From: Bacillota bacterium
GTDB taxonomy: Bacteria > Bacillota > UBA5301 > JAMCQP01
Assembly (NCBI GenBank): GCA_023381695.1
Contig: JAMCQP010000075.1
Location: forward strand, 1-50,809
Reading direction: 5' to 3'
DNA length: 50,809 bases
This document shows positions 45,784 to 50,809 of this stretch, piece by piece; within the stretch, counting starts at the first letter, position 1; the number at the start of each line of letters is the position of its first letter. The translations under genes and the position numbers were made by a program. A model generated the notes under the pieces. It had not been told where the DNA came from. It did no database searches and saw nothing but the letters and a program-made list of their open reading frames with translations.

Positions 45784-46924
45784 GAAGAAAGAGGTGGTTC
45801 CGGCTCCGGCGGGCGCTGCCACCCCCGTCGCTTCCACTCCCTGGCGGGGGCTCCGTCTCGGCGATTTTGAACGGGTCTGGATCGCTGTTCTGGCGGTTTT
45901 AATCGGGATGGTGGTGGGAGCCCTCTTTGTCCTCTGGTCGGGGAAAAATCCACTGGTGGCCTATCAGGCGCTCTGGCAGGCCTCCTTTGCCAACTGGTCC
46001 TCCTTCGGAGAGATGCTGGTCAATGTTACCCCCCTGATCTTCACCGGCCTGGCGATTGCCTTCGCGTTTCGCGCCGGTCTGTTCAACATCGGCGCGGAAG
46101 GGCAGTTTATCGTGGGGCAGATTGCCGCGGCCTGGGCCGGGTACGCCTTCACCGGGTTGCCTGCCGTGTTGCATGTGACGCTGGCGCTATTGGCCGGCTT
46201 TCTGGCCGGAGCTCTGTGGGCGGCCGTGCCAGCATATCTCAAGGCCAAACGGGGAGTGCACGAGGTCATCAACACCATCATGATGAACTATATCGCTCTC
46301 TACTTTACTCACTTCCTGGTAAACGGTGTGCTCAGGGGACACCCGTACCTGCCGGTAACGAAAGAAATTCTGCCCACGGCGCGCCTGTTCCGGTTTCTGC
46401 CCAACGCGCTTATCGCCGAATCGTCCCGGGTAAATGCCGGCTTTCTGGTGGCCCTGGCCTGTGCGCTGCTGGTTTACTATCTGATGTGGAAAACCACCGT
46501 CGGGTACGAGATTCGGGCGGTCGGCCTGAACCCCACGGCGGCGGAATACCGGGGGATCAGCGTGGCGAAGAATTTGATCCTGGCCATGCTGGTCAGCGGG
46601 GGACTGGCCGGCATCGGAGGCGCGGTGCAGGTGCTGGGAATCCAGTACAAGTTCTACGATATCTTTTCCTTTACCAATTACGGTTTTGACGGGATTGCCG
46701 TGGCGCTCATCGGAAACAACCACCCGGCCGGCGTGCTGGGAGGGGCGCTTCTCTTCGGCTTTCTGGCCCGCGGGGGAACCGCGATGCAGAGCATAGCCGA
46801 GGTGCCCAAGGAGATCATCAACATCATCCAGGCGGCGATCATCATCTTCGTGGCTGCGGACATGATGATCCGGCGGCTGTTCAGGCTCAAGCGGAAAGGG
46901 GTGACTGATGGTGCATTGGAGTGA
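45776..46924 (+). CDS. ABC importer permease, nucleoside type (NupP/YufP-like)
   Basis: 382 aa with about 8-10 transmembrane helices. It belongs to the BPD-transp-2 family ([20 protein letters not shown], the conserved GLFNIG motif, and [18 protein letters not shown] near the coupling helix). The first 35 residues are hydrophilic and Pro/Ala-rich. It overlaps the ATPase upstream and the second permease downstream, consistent with a stoichiometric complex. Confidence 0.92.
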   Translation: MREKKEVVPAPAGAATPVASTPWRGLRLGDFERVWIAVLAVLIGMVVGALFVLWSGKNPLVAYQALWQASFANWSSFGEMLVNVTPLIFTGLAIAFAFRAGLFNIGAEGQFIVGQIAAAWAGYAFTGLPAVLHVTLALLAGFLAGALWAAVPAYLKAKRGVHEVINTIMMNYIALYFTHFLVNGVLRGHPYLPVTKEILPTARLFRFLPNALIAESSRVNAGFLVALACALLVYYLMWKTTVGYEIRAVGLNPTAAEYRGISVAKNLILAMLVSGGLAGIGGAVQVLGIQYKFYDIFSFTNYGFDGIAVALIGNNHPAGVLGGALLFGFLARGGTAMQSIAEVPKEIINIIQAAIIIFVAADMMIRRLFRLKRKGVTDGALE

Positions 46925-47855
46925 GATCTCGGTGATCATTGTCGCCCTTTCGGTCTCCACCTTGCGTTCAGCGGCGCCGCTCATCTTCCCGGCAATCGGG
47001 GCGGTCTTTTCGGAGCGATCCGGGGTGGTGAATATCGCCCTGGAGGGGATCATGCTGATCGGGGCGTTCGTGGGCGTTCTGGTCTCCTACTACACCCACA
47101 ACGCCTGGCTGGGCGTGCTGGGGGCGATGGCCTCCGGCGGGCTGGTGGCCCTGCTCCTGGGCGTGATGAGCATCAAGTACCGGGCGGATCAGGTGGTGAG
47201 CGGCGTGGCCATCAACATGCTGGCCGTGGGGCTTACCGGGTTCTTGCTGCGGCAGGTCTGGGCCAATGCCGGCCAGTCGCCGGGCGTGGAAAAACTGGCC
47301 GACTGGTCAATTCCTCTGCTCAGGGATATCCCGCTGGTGGGGAAGATTGTCGGTACCCAGACGCCGATGGTGTACCTCTCGTTTCTTGCGGTGATTCTCG
47401 CCCACATCGTTCTTTACAAGACCCCCATGGGGTTGCGCATCCGGGCCGTGGGCGAACACCCGCGGGCGGCCGACACCGTCGGGATCAATGTCTACCGCAC
47501 CAGGTATCTCTGCGTGGTGCTGAGCGGCGTTTTGGGAGGGCTGGGCGGAGCAACCCTCTCCCTCTCCCTTCTGAGTTCCTTTGTGATCGGGATGACTGCC
47601 GGGCGCGGGTTTATCGCCCTGGCGGCCATGATCTTCGGGAAATGGACGCCCTATGGCGCTCTGGGAGCCTCCTTGCTCTTCGGATTCGCGGATTCGCTGC
47701 AGATGATGGGGCAGACTCTCGGGCTGGTCTTCATCCCGAGGGAATTTATGTTAATGCTCCCGTATATCCTGACTATGGCGGCCCTGGCCGGGGTAATCGG
47801 GCGGGCCATGCCGCCCGCCGCCGACGGCAAGCCCTATGAACAGGGGGAACGATAG
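46908..47855 (+). CDS. ABC importer permease, nucleoside type (NupQ/YufQ-like)
   Basis: 315 aa and the second membrane subunit. It has the family motif [21 protein letters not shown], the coupling region [19 protein letters not shown], and [21 protein letters not shown]. About 8-10 helices. It overlaps the first permease by 17 nt and completes a BMP-ATPase-permease-permease importer for nucleosides or related purines. Confidence 0.92.
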   Translation: MVHWSEISVIIVALSVSTLRSAAPLIFPAIGAVFSERSGVVNIALEGIMLIGAFVGVLVSYYTHNAWLGVLGAMASGGLVALLLGVMSIKYRADQVVSGVAINMLAVGLTGFLLRQVWANAGQSPGVEKLADWSIPLLRDIPLVGKIVGTQTPMVYLSFLAVILAHIVLYKTPMGLRIRAVGEHPRAADTVGINVYRTRYLCVVLSGVLGGLGGATLSLSLLSSFVIGMTAGRGFIALAAMIFGKWTPYGALGASLLFGFADSLQMMGQTLGLVFIPREFMLMLPYILTMAALAGVIGRAMPPAADGKPYEQGER

Positions 47856-47898
47856 GCAAGAGCGTACGTGGTTCTTCCCGCGCTCCTATGCGTGAGAC

Positions 47899-47960
47899 GC
47901 CCCTTTGCAGGCGCGAGGATCCGGCCAATCTGGCGGATCGACGCTCCAGCGCAAAGGGGC
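47899..47960 (+). other. Structured inverted repeat after the nucleoside importer
   Basis: GCCCCTTTGC (47899-47908) and GCAAAGGGGC (47951-47960) form a perfect 10-bp outer stem. Inside it GATCC...GGATC (47918-47922/47935-47939) with GCCA/TGGC extends an inner hairpin. TTTAT follows. It may be a terminator of the importer operon or a structured RNA; I see no known riboswitch signature. The rest of the 195-nt gap holds the ribosome site of the TPR gene. Confidence 0.6.
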
Positions 47961-48050
47961 TTTATCGCGCCTTAAAATATCCGCGAATTTAATCTTTCCC
48001 CGCCGGGTGCCGATTAGATCTGTGGTAAGGAGCAGAGAGAAGGCTTTAAT

Positions 48051-50009
48051 ATGAGAATGGGGAAAGGAATCACAGATGTATCCGACAAGATCAGAAGAAG
48101 CCCGGCATGGTCCTTCCCGAGATGGAAGCCTCGCGATCCGGAGAATGTGGAGAGGCGGGCGAGAAAGGCCCATCAAAAGGGGCGTCTGCAGGAGGCCATC
48201 GCTCTTTGTCAATCGGCAATCTCTTCTGGAGTGGAGAGCCCCTCGCTTTTGCTGACGCTGGGGGAGCTGTATCAAAAAGCCGGCCAGGACGAGCAAGCCG
48301 TCGCAAGGTTGGTTGAAGCCATTGAGTTGAGCCCGGGCACGAGTCGTGGCTATCAAAAACTTTTAGAAATCCTCGGCGAACAAAATGCACGTGAAAAGAC
48401 CGTCAGAATCCTCGAAAGAATTTACCAGGCATACCGCCAATATCCGCAGCCTCAGAACTACTACGCCACCGCGCTACTCTTTACCGGCGAGTTTCAAGAA
48501 GCAGGCAAGCTATTTGAAGACCTTTGCCTGAGGTACCCCGATTACGACGCTTGCCATAACAACCTGGGAATCCTCAGGTTTTACCAGGGACGGTTCGCCG
48601 AAGCCGAACGGGAGTATAGAACGGCTTTAGCCATGGCGGGGAAGCATCCCGAAAGGAGCACGCTAAGCTCCGTCGTCTATGGCAACCTGGCTGAAATGCG
48701 CGCCTGGAGAGGCGATTTTCCGGGAGCCATCGAATATTGCAACGCCGGTGTTGCTTTTGGCCACACGAGCTTCCTTTATGTTAACCTGGGCGACTATTAT
48801 GCTGCCATGGGGATGGCGGAAGAAGCCATCAAGGCGTACGAAAAGAGTTTTGCGCTGGAAGGCGGGCCGGCAATTGATGGCTTGTGGGATGAAGCTCATA
48901 GAAGGCTGGCGAGGCTCTACCTCAAAACCAATCGGCTTGAGCAGGCCACCGCGGCCTGCCGGGCCTTGTTGGAAAAGAACCCTGCCAACGCGGGCATTCA
49001 CAAAGTTCTGGGGGATATCTACTTCCAAAAAGGTTCATACCCGCAGGCGGTGGACGAATATCGTTCGGCCCTGTCACTGGAACCATCAAGCGCTGAAAAT
49101 CTGAAGATGCACAGGAGCCTGGCTCTGGCCTACTTCAAAGCCGGGATGTTCGACAAGGCCACCGCGGAATTTCGCCGCGCAAGCCTCTTTCACCCCGAAC
49201 AGTTTTTCATTAATATTGAAAAACCCGGTGTGGAAGGTGCCAGTTCTTCACCGGACAAGGAGGTCGCCCGGTACCGGGAAGCGCTGGTCCATTGGCCGGA
49301 AGACAGCCGATTGCGGGCGAGGCTGGCGGATGCGTATATCCGGCAGGGGCGGCTGGAGGCGGCGCTTTCCGAGTATCAGAGGGCGCTTGAACAGGATCCC
49401 ATGGACACGGAATCACGGATCAAGACAGGGATGATTTACATTGCGGAAGATGAGGTTTGGAAAGCGATTCACTGCTTTGCGCGGGTTCTGGAGATCAGCC
49501 CCGGCAGCGCACCGGCGTATACCGGGCTGGGATGTGTTCACCTGGAAAGGGGCGCCATAAATCAGGCGATTTTATGGCTCAAGATGGCCATTTATGCGGA
49601 TTCGCAATATCCGGACGCCCACAACTACCTGGGAAACGCCTTCCGAATTCTGGGGCGTCTGGGCGAGGCAATGGACGAGTACCGCACGGCTATTGAGTTC
49701 TACCCGGGCTACGCCCAGGCGCATAACAACATGGGGATCGCTCTTTTGGCGAAAGGAGAAGTCCACGAGGCGATTGATTCGTTCAATCAAGCGGTGCGAT
49801 TGTTTCCACAGTCGGTATCAGCCCTTTGCCACATCGGCGAGGGTTATTTCCGGTTAGGGCAGTTTCAGGAGGCAAGGGAGGCGCTGGAGCAGGCGCTCTG
49901 CATCAACCCCTACAATGCCCGCGCGCAAAGCTTGCTAGAGCAGATATACATGAGCCCGGGGAGGGTTCAGGTGGCGGGCGGCCCAGGTAGAGCAACGCCC
50001 GCCACCTGA
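48051..50009 (+). CDS. Large tetratricopeptide-repeat protein
   Basis: 652 aa made almost entirely of TPR units, about 14 by eye (for example LGELYQKAGQDEQAVARLVE, NLGILRFYQGRFAEAERE, VLGDIYFQKGSYPQAVDEYR, YLGNAFRILGRLGEAMDEYR, NMGIALLAKGEVHEAIDSFN, HIGEGYFRLGQFQEAREALE). No signal peptide or membrane helix is evident; the N-terminus is basic (RRSPAWSFPRWKPRDPENV). TPR arrays are protein-binding scaffolds. GAGAAGG lies upstream of the ATG. A GAF-domain sensor gene follows 25 nt downstream, so they may act together (inference). It does not resemble a specific named TPR family. Confidence 0.85.
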   Translation: MRMGKGITDVSDKIRRSPAWSFPRWKPRDPENVERRARKAHQKGRLQEAIALCQSAISSGVESPSLLLTLGELYQKAGQDEQAVARLVEAIELSPGTSRGYQKLLEILGEQNAREKTVRILERIYQAYRQYPQPQNYYATALLFTGEFQEAGKLFEDLCLRYPDYDACHNNLGILRFYQGRFAEAEREYRTALAMAGKHPERSTLSSVVYGNLAEMRAWRGDFPGAIEYCNAGVAFGHTSFLYVNLGDYYAAMGMAEEAIKAYEKSFALEGGPAIDGLWDEAHRRLARLYLKTNRLEQATAACRALLEKNPANAGIHKVLGDIYFQKGSYPQAVDEYRSALSLEPSSAENLKMHRSLALAYFKAGMFDKATAEFRRASLFHPEQFFINIEKPGVEGASSSPDKEVARYREALVHWPEDSRLRARLADAYIRQGRLEAALSEYQRALEQDPMDTESRIKTGMIYIAEDEVWKAIHCFARVLEISPGSAPAYTGLGCVHLERGAINQAILWLKMAIYADSQYPDAHNYLGNAFRILGRLGEAMDEYRTAIEFYPGYAQAHNNMGIALLAKGEVHEAIDSFNQAVRLFPQSVSALCHIGEGYFRLGQFQEAREALEQALCINPYNARAQSLLEQIYMSPGRVQVAGGPGRATPAT

Positions 50010-50034
50010 ACCCAGACCGAGGGAGGCCATGCCA

Positions 50035-50809
50035 ATGGGAAAAGAGCTGAACATCTGGCATAAAGTGTTCCTGATAGCCGGGGTATTGGCCGGGATCGGG
50101 CTCTTATGGTTCAAGGAGATGAAGATCAGCCCCGTGAAATTGGGCCTTGCCGAACTGATGCTGGTAACCGGCCTGGTGATTGTCGGCAGGGTTAGCCAGA
50201 TCCTGGCGCGGGAGCAGGTCGATCAGAAAGAAAAGGAATTGTCCCTTTCCAATGCCCGCCTTGAAGAGGCGCAACGTGAGGTGACCCGGCTTAACGCCGA
50301 GGTGGACAAGGGAATTTTTGACCTTCTGGCGATCTTCGAATTTACCTCCGTGCTGGGAAGCACCCTGAATCTTGCGGAGATGCTGGACACCATCGTGGAC
50401 TGGATCTCCCGGATTGTAAAATATGACGCTTGCTGGGTGATGCTGGCCAACGAAGAGACCGATCGCCTGGAAACCAGGGTGACCCGCGGGATAACGTCGG
50501 ATCAGATTAAAACTTACGAGATGGAGTTTCAGCGAACGGTGGCGGATCGGGTGGTGCAGACAGCGCAACCGGTATTTCTGGACGATCTCTCCGATTATGC
50601 GATCCGCTGGACCCGGGATCTGGGGTTCAAATCGCTCTCCAGTTTCCCGCTGGTGGTGCACGGCAAAGCCATTGGGGTGCTTACCGTCTTCAAGAAAGAG
50701 GTGCAGGGGTTTACCCAGGACGAGCAAAGGACCCTGTTCATCATGACGAACCAGGCGGCTTTCGCGGTCCAAAACGGCCATCTGTACGAAGAGATGGCGG
50801 TGTTGGCCA
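50035..50809 (+). CDS. Membrane-anchored GAF-domain sensor protein (3' end outside window)
   Basis: 258 residues are visible. Two N-terminal transmembrane helices (VFLIAGVLAGIGLLWF and LGLAELMLVTGLVIVG) precede a coiled coil (about 62-95, KEKELSLSNARLEEAQREV). A GAF domain follows (about 100-258: FEFTSVLGSTLNLAEML, DACWVMLANEETDRL, FPLVVHGKAIGVLTVFK). The output domain lies beyond the edge; a histidine kinase, GGDEF, HD-GYP or phosphatase are all possible. The ATG at 50035 has GGGAGG at 8-nt spacing; an ATG at 50029 is too close to it. Confidence 0.85.
   Translation, partial: MGKELNIWHKVFLIAGVLAGIGLLWFKEMKISPVKLGLAELMLVTGLVIVGRVSQILAREQVDQKEKELSLSNARLEEAQREVTRLNAEVDKGIFDLLAIFEFTSVLGSTLNLAEMLDTIVDWISRIVKYDACWVMLANEETDRLETRVTRGITSDQIKTYEMEFQRTVADRVVQTAQPVFLDDLSDYAIRWTRDLGFKSLSSFPLVVHGKAIGVLTVFKKEVQGFTQDEQRTLFIMTNQAAFAVQNGHLYEEMAVLA

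Noticed and set aside
44170-45837. 555-codon open frame on the minus strand opposite the nucleoside ABC ATPase
   Set aside because: It lies wholly antisense to a well-supported gene, its composition is Pro/His/Arg/Gln-rich with no recognisable domain, and such frames are common opposite GC-rich coding regions.
48376-48400. CACGTG core resembling parS in the large TPR gene
   Set aside because: Only the central CACGTGAAA matches; the left arm differs at several positions.

Overview
The window is the replication-origin region of a high-GC, endospore-lineage Firmicute (Bacillota). The evidence is the canonical gene order on both sides of dnaA (leftward dnaA-dnaN-recF-remB-gyrB-gyrA; rightward rpmH-rnpA-yidD-yidC-jag-mnmE-mnmG-rsmG-noc-soj-spo0J), a Noc protein with its own perfect binding site, consensus parS, and the sporulation protein YyaC. 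A partial selA at the left edge points to selenocysteine use. LarB/LarC (nickel-pincer cofactor), a 2-hydroxyacyl-CoA dehydratase activase and a DUF3786 protein fit an anaerobe. No species can be named from the sequence alone.

Layout. 1-9090 (minus strand): selA (partial), yajQ, a D-2-hydroxyacid dehydrogenase, gyrA, gyrB, remB, recF, dnaN. 9091-11248: oriC in two parts flanking dnaA. DnaA boxes and a DnaA-trio unwinding motif lie between dnaA and dnaN, and a second DnaA-box cluster lies between dnaA and rpmH. 11249-17586 (plus strand): ribosome/RNase P/membrane insertase/tRNA-modification block. 17711-20274: Noc, ParA and ParB with two parS and one Noc-binding site. 20312-24204: Nudix hydrolase, LarB/LarC, DUF4446 protein and divergent YyaC. 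24373-30856: YkvI-like membrane protein, TPR protein, VanW-family protein, MFS transporter and two overlapping nitrilase-superfamily genes, the first of which has lost the whole catalytic triad. 31007-36842: a secreted protein with outer-membrane beta-barrel features, a dehydratase activase, a two-gene ABC exporter, a LolA-like protein and DUF3786. 36988-42987: PRPP synthetase paralogue, small membrane protein, MurA with Asp in place of the fosfomycin-target Cys, PHP phosphoesterase, GDT1-like cation transporter, ABC-F ATPase. 43115-47855: complete BMP-type nucleoside ABC importer. 48051-end: large TPR protein and a truncated GAF-domain membrane sensor.

The most noteworthy points are the dead/active nitrilase pair next to an MFS transporter; three independent hints of a diderm envelope (beta-barrel-like protein ending in Phe, substrate-binding protein without a lipobox, LolA-like protein beside an ABC exporter); the natural C-to-D MurA; a textbook origin-unwinding motif; segregation genes that carry their own protein-binding sites; and short tandem duplications just after several stop codons. 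Start codons are often GTG or TTG. Several starts were chosen from Shine-Dalgarno spacing rather than maximum length.
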